Below, one piece after another: positions 18,109-25,555 of a stretch of DNA of 64,000 bases; within the stretch, counting starts at the first letter, position 1, and every line of letters begins with the position of its first letter. Made by a program: the position numbers and the translations under genes. The notes below the pieces were generated by a model. The model was not told the DNA's origin. It made no database searches and saw only the letters and a list, made by a program, of their open reading frames with translations. This stretch comes from a virus: positions 99,235 through 163,234 of IMG/VR virus record IMGVR_UViG_3300047557_002769. One strand, given 5' to 3'.

Positions 18109-18399
18109 TTACTCTTTTACTCTTATCTTAAGAAGGTATGTTGCTTTGTTCAATACCCAGAAATCTCTATGCGGTAAGTGATTACCGGTAGCCCCGGTCC
18201 AATCTTTAAAGTTTTCATCATAGAAATTGAGTTTACAGCAGTCTGGATTATCTCTCTGTAGTTTTTCTAATTCATCGGCCCAGGCCTGCCATTGATGATC
18301 TGATACTAGATTATCGTTCAATTCATAATAAATGCAAGAATGAACGAGCATTAACCGTCGCAGCTTAATAATTCGCTGCTTAATTTCCTCTTGGTTCAA
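18109..18399 (-). CDS. Hypothetical protein with ligase-like N-terminal helix pair, 96 aa
   Basis: The segment YYELNDNLVSDHQWQAWADE followed by LEKLQRDNPD resembles the N-terminal Ia domain of NAD-dependent DNA ligases (YYxxDxPxxSDxxYDxLxxEL). The adenylation domain is absent, so it cannot be a ligase by itself; an NMN-binding or purely structural remnant is possible. The start is a TTG at 18399 with AGGTG seven bases upstream. Confidence 0.5.
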   Translation of the reverse strand: MNQEEIKQRIIKLRRLMLVHSCIYYELNDNLVSDHQWQAWADELEKLQRDNPDCCKLNFYDENFKDWTGATGNHLPHRDFWVLNKATYLLKIRVKE

Positions 18400-18676
18400 C
18401 TTTCTTCACCTGCCAACTATGACTGATTCCCTTGATCCCGTCATCATATTGTAACTCTAAATTACCCCAAAACGATTCTGATTGATCGTATTGAAGCATT
18501 TGACGAATAACGGTAGCTTCTTGTCTCATAGGATGAACATAAACTCGATCACCGGGAAGGAATTTAGGCCCTCGTCCATCTGAATCTATATTACAAATAC
18601 AACATTCATACTCTGGAGAATCAGCATCGATCTCCATAAAATCCCACTCTTTACAGAAATGTCTATAGTTAGGCAT
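18380..18676 (-). CDS. Hypothetical protein with CxxC, 98 aa
   Basis: Not recognised. YECCICNIDSDGRG (Cys cluster) followed by an SH3-like beta segment PGDRVYVHPMRQEATVIRQM. Overlaps the next gene by 20 bases. Confidence 0.6.
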   Translation of the reverse strand: MPNYRHFCKEWDFMEIDADSPEYECCICNIDSDGRGPKFLPGDRVYVHPMRQEATVIRQMLQYDQSESFWGNLELQYDDGIKGISHSWQVKKVEPRGN

Positions 18677-18837
18677 TAGAAGTGCTTACCGAAGAAACAA
18701 TACACCGCAAACCATTTCCAACGAGGATTGTACTTGCGTTCAGTTTCGTGAATATGGTTATAGCTCCACCGCATACCATCAGGACCCCATTGCCAATGGT
18801 ACAAACCAAATCGAATATTAAACCATAGGTTACTCAT
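18676..18837 (-). CDS. Trp-rich small protein, 53 aa
   Basis: MSNLWFNIRFGLYHWQWGPD start, six Trp residues in 53, basic C-terminus ending GKHF. Start overlaps the stop of paralogue C (an in-frame ATG three bases earlier is also possible); TAATG overlap with the next gene. Confidence 0.5.
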   Translation of the reverse strand: MSNLWFNIRFGLYHWQWGPDGMRWSYNHIHETERKYNPRWKWFAVYCFFGKHF

Positions 18838-19058
18838 CATTCAACTCCGAAATGTTCAGCTATAGCTTTCATAGCATGTACACCAACCATACCTGAAACT
18901 TCTCTGTCAACAATATCTAAACAATCATGCACAATTAACTCTGCGAGTTTCACCGAATAGTAGTCAACCCATTTGTTGATATCTTTTTCATAATAATCAG
19001 TATCCAGGTTAGTTGTAATGCCAGCCTGCTCAATTAATTCTCTAATTCGCTCATTCAT
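18837..19058 (-). CDS. Small paralogous protein family member C, 73 aa
   Basis: Paralogue of the genes at 14785 and 15009: MNERIRELIEQAG start, KLAELIVHDCLDIV centre, AEHFGVE end. Separated from the other two by nearly 4 kb. ATG overlaps the stop of the 58-aa gene. Confidence 0.65.
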   Translation of the reverse strand: MNERIRELIEQAGITTNLDTDYYEKDINKWVDYYSVKLAELIVHDCLDIVDREVSGMVGVHAMKAIAEHFGVE

Positions 19059-19231
19059 ACAGTTAAACTGCCTTTTCGCCTGAGACTTTCTTGATGTTCT
19101 TCTGGTGAACGATTAACACATAACCCACCATCATACAGCATCGGTTGACCGCACCAAGCCAACCACTCCAGTGTATTGAGTGTAAACTTGCTATTAGTTA
19201 CACTCCAATACCTTTGAAAAGTTTCGTTCAT
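19055..19231 (-). CDS. Hypothetical protein, 58 aa
   Basis: MNETFQRYWSVTNSKFTLNT start, LEWLAWCGQPMLYDGGLCVN centre with two Cys. ATGA overlaps at both ends place it firmly in the operon. Not recognised. Confidence 0.5.
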   Translation of the reverse strand: MNETFQRYWSVTNSKFTLNTLEWLAWCGQPMLYDGGLCVNRSPEEHQESLRRKGSLTV

Positions 19232-19455
19232 CTCGGATCCATTCCCCCGTTGCTGACAATATCAGTATAACTGGAATTTGTTTTATTTGCAAGATACTTA
19301 ACAGCTTCTTCCCAACCTTCCTGGAAAGTTTGCCAGTGATCTTCTAGTGCATCGCTGACATATTCGCCATTTGGTTTACGGCGTAGGTTATGCCCGGATG
19401 TTACTACAAAATTAGGATAGCATACAGTCTCAAATGCTTCACGAATCGGATCCAT
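19228..19455 (-). CDS. Hypothetical protein, 75 aa
   Basis: MDPIREAFETVCYPNFVVTS start, WQTFQEGWEEAVKYLANK helix. ATG 19455 chosen because GGGAGAG sits five bases upstream; a GTG two codons earlier is the alternative. Not recognised. Confidence 0.58.
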   Translation of the reverse strand: MDPIREAFETVCYPNFVVTSGHNLRRKPNGEYVSDALEDHWQTFQEGWEEAVKYLANKTNSSYTDIVSNGGMDPR

Positions 19456-19672
19456 TATCACTCTCCCATGCCCAGTTAACTACTATAAAATCCTCTAAGC
19501 AGTCTTCAAAGCAATACTTAGAATCTACTACGTCCTTACCGTACTTCTTACACATTAGCTCATACCAGTAAGGCCAATACTCATTACGAATATCTTCCTC
19601 TGACTTAGTAACCACAATAGGATCCACCACAGGATCAGTGATATAGCCATTATATGAGAAATAACGCATCAT
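19439..19672 (-). CDS. Hypothetical protein, 77 aa
   Basis: Not recognised. Tyr/Trp-rich acidic protein (NEYWPYWYELMCKKYGKDV; CFEDCLEDFIVVNWAW). Overlaps both neighbours. Confidence 0.58.
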   Translation of the reverse strand: MMRYFSYNGYITDPVVDPIVVTKSEEDIRNEYWPYWYELMCKKYGKDVVDSKYCFEDCLEDFIVVNWAWESDNGSDS

Positions 19673-20136
19673 TCAACTCGTTCTTTATATTCCGTCTTAG
19701 GTACATAAGGAAACGTAACCGGTACACGGCTTTCCATACTGGTAAAGTATGACTTATATTTTTCACCTGTTTCAGGGTCCGTATACCAATCATAAAAAAC
19801 AATACCATCAATGTCATAAGCACCATTAACGTCTTTGAATACATGACCGCATCGTTTGTTTTGCCATAGAGGGCCACCACTATATTCGCCAACGTCCATC
19901 CATTCCCAGTCTTCCCCAGTCAATGGAGCAATAGGTTTAAAGCTAGCAATCTTCTCAAACAAAGAAATAGCATACGGGGCAGATGAACCGGAATGCCCTT
20001 CTCCCTCGAATACCTCTAGCAGCTTAAGTACATGATTGCAGATCATCTCCTGCATCTCATCCTTAAACTTGCCATTCTCATCAAGCCAACCAGCAGCTTT
20101 AAATTCGGTCCATGCGTGTTTTTCGTAGTTATTCAT
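19669..20136 (-). CDS. Hypothetical protein, 155 aa
   Basis: Contains EGEGHSGSSAPYAISLFEKI and PLTGEDWEWMDVG, a pattern I associate with a phage protein family of unknown function, then a beta-rich C-terminal half (CGHVFKDVNGAYDIDGIVFY). No catalytic residues can be assigned with confidence. Confidence 0.68.
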   Translation of the reverse strand: MNNYEKHAWTEFKAAGWLDENGKFKDEMQEMICNHVLKLLEVFEGEGHSGSSAPYAISLFEKIASFKPIAPLTGEDWEWMDVGEYSGGPLWQNKRCGHVFKDVNGAYDIDGIVFYDWYTDPETGEKYKSYFTSMESRVPVTFPYVPKTEYKERVE

Positions 20137-20137
20137 A

Positions 20138-20485
20138 TCAAATCAAGAAGTTAGTTACTTTGTTTTCAGCGTCTTCGATGTTGTATTTTTTACAGAATGC
20201 ATGAAGCATTAAACTTTCATACTCTGCTGTAAAGATAGAATTATGAATGGCCAGGTAGCCAGCTTCTTGAGCCAGCATATAAGCCTCTGGACCAAATCCG
20301 AATACAGAGTAAAGAACATGACGATAGGAGCCTTTGTTCTTAATCTCTCCCTCGAAAATACGTCGAGAGACGCAACAAAAGGCATCCAGTTGCTGTTCCT
20401 TAGTTAGTGAATTCCAGTATTCTTCCTGCTTCTTGACCATTCGATCAACAGCTTCCTGATACTGATTAGACAGTTCTTCATTCAT
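20138..20485 (-). CDS. Hypothetical helical protein, 115 aa
   Basis: Not recognised. Helical, acidic; CCVSRRIFEGEIKNKGSYRH and GPEAYMLAQEAGYLAIHNSI are the most distinctive segments. One base separates its stop from the next gene. Confidence 0.62.
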   Translation of the reverse strand: MNEELSNQYQEAVDRMVKKQEEYWNSLTKEQQLDAFCCVSRRIFEGEIKNKGSYRHVLYSVFGFGPEAYMLAQEAGYLAIHNSIFTAEYESLMLHAFCKKYNIEDAENKVTNFLI

Positions 20486-20616
20486 TCTTTTACCTTAAAT
20501 GTATTCATAAACAATACGAGAAGACACCACCACCAGCTACCAGTATACCATACAAGGAAGCAAATTGCAATAAGAACCGCAATGTTTTCTAGGACTGCCC
20601 AGCCAATCGCGCTCAT
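20482..20616 (-). CDS. 44-aa membrane protein
   Basis: ATG 20616 overlaps the TGA of the upstream gene. Sequence MSAIGWAVLENIAVLIAICF then VWYTGSWWWCLLVLF gives one long or two short transmembrane helices with a short basic tail. Function unknown. Confidence 0.5.
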   Translation of the reverse strand: MSAIGWAVLENIAVLIAICFLVWYTGSWWWCLLVLFMNTFKVKE

Positions 20617-20843
20617 ACAATTCTTCCCAACCCATACCAGATCATCTCATCCAGCATTTGATCATATGGTTTACCGGTACGGCGCGCCTGAAAAATATTC
20701 TCAAGCAGCTCCCGCATTGCATCTCCATCGACACCTTTAGTGTTCAGGTCGATACCTCGGTTCTCGAGCTCCTCGATCAGGTCATCGGTGTCGAAGTCAG
20801 AGAAGTCGACTTCAACATCAGTAGTGATATATGCACGTACCAT
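20613..20843 (-). CDS. Hypothetical acidic protein, 76 aa
   Basis: MVRAYITTDVEVDFSDFDTD then LIEELENRGIDLNTKGVDGD, a beta strand followed by helices; resembles small T4-like phage proteins of unknown role. Coupled to the 44-aa membrane protein. Confidence 0.6.
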   Translation of the reverse strand: MVRAYITTDVEVDFSDFDTDDLIEELENRGIDLNTKGVDGDAMRELLENIFQARRTGKPYDQMLDEMIWYGLGRIV

Positions 20844-20844
20844 A

Positions 20845-21042
20845 TTACTTTGTTCCTACGTCAAATCTCTCTTCAATCTGTTCTGCAGTAAAATGATCAT
20901 CAAGATCATCTCTTACAAACATAGCAACATACTTAACAGTCTGCTCTACTAGAAATTCTAGTTCTTTAGCAGATACTTCTTTATTGCTAAGGGTAATATA
21001 CACCCCTACATCCTCTATCATTCTCTTTGCAAAATCAGACAT
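20845..21042 (-). CDS. Hypothetical protein, 65 aa
   Basis: Not recognised. Short helical acidic protein; EDVGVYITLSNKEVSAKELE and DDLDDHFTAEQIEERF. TAATG-type junctions on both sides. Confidence 0.58.
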   Translation of the reverse strand: MSDFAKRMIEDVGVYITLSNKEVSAKELEFLVEQTVKYVAMFVRDDLDDHFTAEQIEERFDVGTK

Positions 21043-21302
21043 TATGCAACCTCAAAGAAAACACCTTCACCCCTAGACATAATACGAACGACTTTCTTAT
21101 CGCCGATTTTATATCCTACGGAAATGAAAGGACCGCCATCCGGGTCAAAGAAACCAAGATCTTCATAATTGAAACCAGTTTGATTTTCCTTACCACCAAA
21201 TCGGCAGTACATTGTATCACCTTCGAACTTATAGGTAATTTTGTCAACCGGTACTAAAGAGTAGACCTTACCGTAGCGAGATTTGAGAGTAATCGTTTCC
21301 AT
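21042..21302 (-). CDS. Hypothetical protein, 86 aa
   Basis: Beta-rich (METITLKSRYGKVYSLVPVD; DTMYCRFGGKENQTGF). ATG at 21302 follows TTGGAGAAAAC; the upstream in-frame codons lie over the promoter at 21324-21352. Not recognised. Confidence 0.62.
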   Translation of the reverse strand: METITLKSRYGKVYSLVPVDKITYKFEGDTMYCRFGGKENQTGFNYEDLGFFDPDGGPFISVGYKIGDKKVVRIMSRGEGVFFEVA

Positions 21303-21323
21303 GTTTTCTCCAATTGATGTAGT

Positions 21324-21352
21324 ATTATAACCTAAATCGACCATTAGATCAA
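21324..21352 (-). promoter_or_regulatory. Sigma70-type promoter
   Basis: Minus strand TTGATC, 17 bases, TATAAT, then ACTACATC. It overlaps the 3' end of the gene at 21344-21901. Confidence 0.68.
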
Positions 21353-21901
21353 CTCACCGTTACGGTTAATGTAAAGCCGTCTATGGTTAGTACATCCCAT
21401 TTTCCCGTTCCTATAAACAAAGAAACCTGTAGTAATTGCACCGTTCTTCACAACGTCAATAATTACATCTTTAGAAATGTGACTATGATTCCATGCAGTA
21501 TGACAGAATGTCATATCAACATATGGGAAGATCTCAACGTCCTTAAACGCGGGGACTTTCTTTTTTGTTACATCGCATACCTTACTCTTCCAGGAAACAA
21601 CATCATACTTTTTCTTTGGATTAATTCCATAGAATAAATTAGTAAAGCGAGGATTCCATTCTTCTTTTTCTAACAATTCAACCAAGCAGCTACGGCATAC
21701 ACAAGCCTTATGATTACCGACCATTACTCGTTGGTTGTTAACTGTATGCTCAATATTATACACACGAACATACATCTTTGCATTGCAGCGAATGCATCGA
21801 TCAGGATTAAGCTTATAGACCCATTTACGAACGAAATTCTTTGCATCTTCGAATCGACCGAAAATAGAATCAGGAATATTGAACGACAGATTGATCTTCA
21901 T
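21344..21901 (-). CDS. Cys-rich hypothetical protein, 185 aa
   Basis: Two clear CxxC pairs, CIRCNAKMYVRV near residue 36 and CVCRSC near 69, then a His-rich segment CHTAWNHSHIS; this looks like a treble-clef or zinc-ribbon protein with HNH-like spacing of Cys and His, but the ββα core is not convincing. Unknown function. Confidence 0.6.
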   Translation of the reverse strand: MKINLSFNIPDSIFGRFEDAKNFVRKWVYKLNPDRCIRCNAKMYVRVYNIEHTVNNQRVMVGNHKACVCRSCLVELLEKEEWNPRFTNLFYGINPKKKYDVVSWKSKVCDVTKKKVPAFKDVEIFPYVDMTFCHTAWNHSHISKDVIIDVVKNGAITTGFFVYRNGKMGCTNHRRLYINRNGELI

Positions 21902-22032
21902 AGTAAAGCCTTAATGCCTTTGACAATCCAGTAACACACAACAAGTAATACAAAAAACCAAATAGTTGACACCAGGGCAATAAAAATATACCCTAGTGTC
22001 TTAATTATAAGGGAAATCAGACGATCGATCAA
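21898..22032 (-). CDS. 44-aa membrane protein, TTG start
   Basis: TTG at 22032 overlaps the TGA of the upstream gene; TGA overlaps the next ATG. Sequence (RLISLIIKTLGYIFIALVST, WFFVLLVVCYWIVKGIKALL) is one long or two tight membrane helices. Several genes in this genome pair a TTG with an overlapping TGA. Confidence 0.45.
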   Translation of the reverse strand: MIDRLISLIIKTLGYIFIALVSTIWFFVLLVVCYWIVKGIKALL

Positions 22033-22409
22033 CTAAATTCTCTGGTAGTGAAACTATACCCTAGATCATCATCCCAGTCGTATTCTGGATTAAACCAGGG
22101 GTACTTATCCTTTTTCCCAGCCTCGTTATGCTGTTGATTCTTTTTACCATTAGGATTAATAAAGCCAGGTGCCTTGACGGTTTCTACAAGCGTTACAAAA
22201 TCTTCGTAACTAATCGCATCTCCGTACTCATCCTTAATAGTTTTGTCTTTCAAAAACTCTTTCCACATCTTCCAGCTGGTTAGCTTATCGTACTTGTAGC
22301 CTTGAAAAGAAAAAGACCAGCCATGCGAAGACTTACCGATATGATATTCCTCATCATACCGATTGCAACATTTGCATTCGTTGGAAATAACGTAGTAGTT
22401 AGTCCCCAT
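22029..22409 (-). CDS. Cys-rich hypothetical protein, 126 aa
   Basis: MGTNYYVISNECKCCNRYDE then YHIGKSSHGWSFSFQGYKYD, a Cys/His cluster and a conserved-looking HGWSF core seen in many phage hypothetical proteins. ATG at 22409 follows AGGTGATTGGA; it overlaps the 3' end of the preceding gene by 11 bases. Confidence 0.68.
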   Translation of the reverse strand: MGTNYYVISNECKCCNRYDEEYHIGKSSHGWSFSFQGYKYDKLTSWKMWKEFLKDKTIKDEYGDAISYEDFVTLVETVKAPGFINPNGKKNQQHNEAGKKDKYPWFNPEYDWDDDLGYSFTTREFS

Positions 22410-22626
22410 TCCAATCACCTTTCATCACCGGGTTAATAATATCCCTTTCTTCAGCATCAGCTATTTCAGAGAAATGATCGGCAACATCACGAGTGTTAAT
22501 TACATACCCCGAAGCCCGAAGAAAAGCTAAGTAATGATTCATCATTTCAGGCCAAGTTACATCATGTTCGGTGTAAATCTTGTATGTAATGCCGAATTCT
22601 TGGTTATCGTTTTCAAGAATAATCAT
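22399..22626 (-). CDS. Hypothetical protein, 75 aa
   Basis: MIILENDNQEFGITYKIYTE start, TWPEMMNHYLAFLRASGYV helix. ATG at 22626 lies about 17 bases after the -10 box 22643-22648, leaving almost no leader and no clear ribosome site. Not recognised. Confidence 0.55.
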   Translation of the reverse strand: MIILENDNQEFGITYKIYTEHDVTWPEMMNHYLAFLRASGYVINTRDVADHFSEIADAEERDIINPVMKGDWNGD

Positions 22627-22642
22627 ATTGTTTAGAGTTAAT

Positions 22643-22671
22643 ATTATATAAATAATCACATGCTAATACAA
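22643..22671 (-). promoter_or_regulatory. Sigma70-type promoter
   Basis: Minus strand TTGTAT, 17 bases, TATAAT. It overlaps the plus-strand late box and the start of the plus-strand gene at 22660. Confidence 0.6.
22647..22654 (+). promoter_or_regulatory. Late promoter TATAAATA, plus strand
   Basis: Exact T4 late consensus on the plus strand, 6 bases before the ATG of the NUMOD3-like gene. Confidence 0.6.
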
Positions 22672-23007
22672 CTACTCGAATATTCAATGTCTGCCTCTCA
22701 CAAGGCATCTATCGCTCGTTCTAGACGCGGTACTAGACATTCACCTCAAACCAAGTCAAAGATTGCAAAATCTATGGCTGGTAAGTCTAATCATGAGGGA
22801 AAGAAGCATACTCGTCTTGCTAAATCACGAATCTCCATTAAAAGAGGTGATTATGATCCAATCGGGGATAAGAGATGGATTGTGAATATTAATGGTAAGA
22901 CGTATAGAAGAAAGAAAGCTCCAGAGGGCTACAAACTAGGACAGCGTAACTGGAACGAAGAGTTTATTGGCTTCGCGCAGTTTTTGGAACAAAGCGACCA
23001 GTCTTAA
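22660..23007 (+). CDS. NUMOD3-type homing endonuclease remnant, 115 aa
   Basis: Plus-strand gene of DNA-binding repeats: SHKASIARSRRGTRHSPQTK then KSKIAKSMAGKSNHEGKKH, the NUMOD3 pattern of GIY-YIG/HNH homing enzymes, and a C-terminal KAPEGYKLGQ shared with the gene at 29745-30305 (DAPVGFSLGR). No nuclease domain is present, so it is probably a truncated or degraded homing endonuclease. The start may be ATG 22660 or 22687. It converges on and overlaps the minus gene at 22964 by 44 bases. Confidence 0.65.
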   Translation: MLIQLLEYSMSASHKASIARSRRGTRHSPQTKSKIAKSMAGKSNHEGKKHTRLAKSRISIKRGDYDPIGDKRWIVNINGKTYRRKKAPEGYKLGQRNWNEEFIGFAQFLEQSDQS

Positions 23008-23146
23008 CTTTCTTAAATTCTTCGTTTTCTCTATACTTCTTAGCCTCGGTTTTCCGGGGCTTACTTTTGTTCAAAAGACGATAGATGGCTAGCTGATCTT
23101 CATCGAGCCCGCAAGCGTCAGCAAAATCAAATCGATCACGTTTCAT
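22964..23146 (-). CDS. Hypothetical basic protein, 60 aa
   Basis: MKRDRFDFADACGLDEDQLA start and a Lys/Arg-rich tail. ATG 23146 lies inside the 3' end of the preceding gene. Not recognised. Confidence 0.52.
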   Translation of the reverse strand: MKRDRFDFADACGLDEDQLAIYRLLNKSKPRKTEAKKYRENEEFKKVKTGRFVPKTARSQ

Positions 23147-23366
23147 TTTTATGAGCAACGTATTCTTCCAGAGTGGATTGCATTTTTTCAAATTTAACCT
23201 GATAGATCGTAAACAGACCAAGTAGGTAATTATCTACATCATCTTCCGATAACCTATCACGAGAATAATAGAGTGCTTTAATATCATCTACGACATTCCA
23301 GCACTCCATCATAGACTGCTCAACATCGTAGATATTCTTAGGAGCAAAAGTAAGTTTATCAAACAT
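23136..23366 (-). CDS. Hypothetical protein, 76 aa
   Basis: MFDKLTFAPKNIYDVEQSMM; helical, acidic. ATG at 23366 is three bases after the stop of the exported protein gene; a TTG four codons earlier is the alternative. Not recognised. Confidence 0.55.
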   Translation of the reverse strand: MFDKLTFAPKNIYDVEQSMMECWNVVDDIKALYYSRDRLSEDDVDNYLLGLFTIYQVKFEKMQSTLEEYVAHKNET

Positions 23367-23368
23367 AA

Positions 23369-23674
23369 TTAAAGGCAAACAATACGCTGTTCGTAGTAGA
23401 TGTTACCAAAGTTATCTGCACGAGGAAGCACCTGAACGGCACAGACTGGTTGACGAATCACAGGAGGATGACCATATACACCGGGGAAAGGCATATTAAT
23501 AACTGGAGGAATAGGTTGAACAACAGGCGGAACTTGTACTTGACCGTTACGCATAATTTGCTGGAGGATGATAGTACCAGCGATACCAGCCAGAGCACCT
23601 TGCTCACGATCACCCCAAGCAAGAGCTGGAACAGAAGCAGCAGCAATAAGACCGGCGACGATAAGTTTCTTCAT
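23369..23674 (-). CDS. Exported small protein with Sec signal peptide, 101 aa
   Basis: MKKLIVAGLIAAASVPALAW is a textbook Sec signal peptide with AxA cleavage near residue 19. The mature part has a glycine-rich hydrophobic stretch (GALAGIAGTIILQQIM), a proline-rich linker and two Cys that could form a disulfide. It probably acts in the periplasm or envelope, for example in superinfection exclusion, but that is inference. Strong ribosome site AAAGGAG and its own promoter at 23698-23725. Confidence 0.72.
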   Translation of the reverse strand: MKKLIVAGLIAAASVPALAWGDREQGALAGIAGTIILQQIMRNGQVQVPPVVQPIPPVINMPFPGVYGHPPVIRQPVCAVQVLPRADNFGNIYYEQRIVCL

Positions 23675-23697
23675 ACAAATCTCCTTTAGATGTATGT

Positions 23698-23725
23698 ATT
23701 ATATAGTAATCTCGGGTAATTGCAA
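23698..23725 (-). promoter_or_regulatory. Sigma70-type promoter of the exported protein
   Basis: Minus strand TTGCAA, 16 bases, TATAAT, then ACATACATC; GTAACTGG precedes the -35 box. It overlaps the 3' end of the nucleotidase gene. Confidence 0.72.
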
Positions 23726-24205
23726 CCAGTTACGTAACGCCCCGATAGTTACGTCTACATCAGAGTGAAGAATAGCTTTTCCTCCCGCTTCTTCGAAATC
23801 ATCAATATTAGCCCATGTATCGTCAATCAGGAAAGAATTAGCGTCTGCAAAACCTTTTTTATACTTTTTCCCAGGAACGACAATAGGTGTCCAGTCAATA
23901 TTGTGACGCTTTAACCAAAATACCTTTTGTTCACGAATCGTTTCGTAAAACTCGTAACCAGCAGATGAAGATAGAATTACCTTTTCAACATCCAGAGAAT
24001 GAAGAAACGAAATAAGTTTCTGTGCTCCTTCATGGTAATCAAGAAAAGCAAAACCGTTAGAGCTTACAAAGGCCTTCCAGTTACGTCGATATTCTTTATC
24101 CTTACCAGCTTTACGAAGATCTAGCCCGTTAACTCCAAACATTTCAAAGTAATGTTTATCGAAGTCACAGAGTACTCCGTCCATATCAACAAAAATTCGT
24201 TTCAT
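23699..24205 (-). CDS. 5'(3')-deoxyribonucleotidase-like HAD hydrolase
   Basis: A 168-residue HAD-fold phosphatase: motif I FVDMDGVLCDFD at residues 5-16 (both catalytic Asp), motif II VILSSSAG, motif III Lys near FWLKRHN, motif IV SFLIDDTWANIDDF. Very close in layout to 5'(3')-deoxyribonucleotidases (NT5C family). It would dephosphorylate dNMPs and so tune nucleotide pools, for instance removing host-type dGMP or dUMP. ATG overlaps the stop of the upstream gene. Confidence 0.8.
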   Translation of the reverse strand: MKRIFVDMDGVLCDFDKHYFEMFGVNGLDLRKAGKDKEYRRNWKAFVSSNGFAFLDYHEGAQKLISFLHSLDVEKVILSSSAGYEFYETIREQKVFWLKRHNIDWTPIVVPGKKYKKGFADANSFLIDDTWANIDDFEEAGGKAILHSDVDVTIGALRNWLQLPEITI

Positions 24206-24387
24206 AGGTGAAATTCTCGCAGTTTTTCAAATGTCCTGCCCTTAGCGCTAAAGCCAATAGGACTCTTAAAGATTTTACCTTCCCCGGTAATACCGTTAAT
24301 GTAGGCGTACATATAACGTTTACTGTTATCAGTAAAGTAAATATGCAGCGGGAAAGGCCAGGGAGTAGTTTCTTGAAGGACTAGCAT
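24202..24387 (-). CDS. Hypothetical protein, 61 aa
   Basis: Not recognised. MLVLQETTPWPFPLHIYFTD and a beta-rich YMYAYINGITGEGKIFKS. First gene after the promoter 24394-24422. Confidence 0.58.
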   Translation of the reverse strand: MLVLQETTPWPFPLHIYFTDNSKRYMYAYINGITGEGKIFKSPIGFSAKGRTFEKLREFHL

Positions 24388-24393
24388 GAATAC

Positions 24394-24422
24394 ATTATAT
24401 GATAAAACTAAAAACCCGGCAA
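24394..24422 (-). promoter_or_regulatory. Sigma70-type promoter overlapping a terminator
   Basis: Minus strand TTGCCG, 17 bases, TATAAT. The -35 box is part of the terminator hairpin at 24410-24432. Confidence 0.7.
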
Positions 24423-24432
24423 CTGCCGGTTT
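24410..24432 (-). terminator. Rho-independent terminator after ahpD
   Basis: Minus strand CCGGC, loop AGTT, GCCGG(G) followed by TTTTT; A-tract on the other side makes it potentially bidirectional. Confidence 0.75.
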
Positions 24433-24437
24433 TACTG

Positions 24438-24950
24438 TTACGATGCCATTACTCTTGATACTGCCGTCATTACTGCAGCTATCCGACCAATATCCCGTAA
24501 CTGTTCTACCGAATAGCCTTCGTTACGTAATGTCTTGTAGTGAGCATTAACGCAGAAGTGACATTTTCCAACGATAGATGCAGCAAGTGAATATGCTTCG
24601 AATCTTGCTTTAGTAGTTCCACCGTGAGTTGCAATAGCGTTCATTCTTAATTGAGCTGGAAGGCCTTCTAGTTGAGGATCGTCTGCCATTTCAACATAAG
24701 GATACCAAACGTTGTTCATTGCCATTAGCGATGCAGCGGTAATAGATGCGTTTACTTCTGTTTTATTCTCAATAACGCTAGACATCCATGTCCAGAGTTT
24801 GGTATTACCGGTAGCAAATACAGCAGCTAATGCACAGGCTTCAGCTTCTTCTGGAGCCAGAGTACTACGCTTAACAACAGCATCGATGTTCAAACGAGTA
24901 TCTTTTGCGTAATCAGGAATGGTTTCTTTTAATTGATCTACCCAGTTCAT
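24438..24950 (-). CDS. ahpD: AhpD-like alkylhydroperoxidase / carboxymuconolactone decarboxylase family
   Basis: A 170-residue, all-helical protein matching full-length AhpD: the redox motif GKCHFCVNAHYKTLRNEGYS (CxxC plus His, preceded by Glu/Ala-rich helix) is at residues about 127-146, as expected for the family. AhpD reduces oxidised AhpC using lipoylated acyltransferase and also has weak peroxidase activity. It is the last gene of a three-gene unit with AhpC and a class II aldolase, overlapping the aldolase stop. A complete AhpC/AhpD pair is very unusual on a phage. Confidence 0.85.
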   Translation of the reverse strand: MNWVDQLKETIPDYAKDTRLNIDAVVKRSTLAPEEAEACALAAVFATGNTKLWTWMSSVIENKTEVNASITAASLMAMNNVWYPYVEMADDPQLEGLPAQLRMNAIATHGGTTKARFEAYSLAASIVGKCHFCVNAHYKTLRNEGYSVEQLRDIGRIAAVMTAVSRVMAS

Positions 24951-25555
24951 TTATACCCCTTTGCAGTTAGAACGATCTTACAAATATGTTCTAGTCGTTC
25001 AATATGTTCAAATGCACGCCAGGGTGAAGTATCTACTGCAACAACTCCATGACGGTCAATTCCTACGATGTGATTATACAACCCACCATCCTGTGCAACA
25101 CCAATAGCAGGTAGTGTAGCATCTGCTAACGCCTGACTAATAGGAGGTACATTAGGGACATTAGGTCCTACTCGTGTATACCGTCCTAGCTCTGGAAACT
25201 CTTTTACTAATTGATCTAGTTGAATTCCAGCATACATAGCAGCTACTGTGTAGGTAGGATGCATGTGAAGAACAACTCTGACCTCTGTATCGATATTTTT
25301 TTGAAGACCGTAATGAAGAGGCATTTCTCCGCTTGGTCTAAGTGCCGAACTAAGATCAGTATAGTTCATAGCCTTGTAACCGCTTAGACTCCACTTGATA
25401 AACATTTCAGGTTGTAGAGTCTGTTTACGAATACCACTGGGTGTGATATACATATGATCGCGATCACGCCAGCGGATACTGGCATTGCCATCTCTGGCAG
25501 TAATCCAGTTCCGCTTATAAGCTTCCTGAAATAATTCAGAAACCGTCTCTAACAT
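24947..25555 (-). CDS. Class II (zinc) aldolase/adducin-family protein
   Basis: A 202-residue protein of the fuculose-1-phosphate/ribulose-5-phosphate aldolase fold: ITARDGNASIRWRDRDHMYI (phosphate/substrate strand), ALRPSGEMPLHYGLQ with the catalytic Glu, VVLHMHPTY (HxH zinc ligands) and GIDRHGVVAV with the third His. Such enzymes cleave or epimerise sugar phosphates; the substrate here is unknown. ATG 25555 overlaps the TAA of ahpC (TAATG) and its end overlaps ahpD, so the three are translated together, which suggests a shared function. Confidence 0.82.
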   Translation of the reverse strand: MLETVSELFQEAYKRNWITARDGNASIRWRDRDHMYITPSGIRKQTLQPEMFIKWSLSGYKAMNYTDLSSALRPSGEMPLHYGLQKNIDTEVRVVLHMHPTYTVAAMYAGIQLDQLVKEFPELGRYTRVGPNVPNVPPISQALADATLPAIGVAQDGGLYNHIVGIDRHGVVAVDTSPWRAFEHIERLEHICKIVLTAKGYK

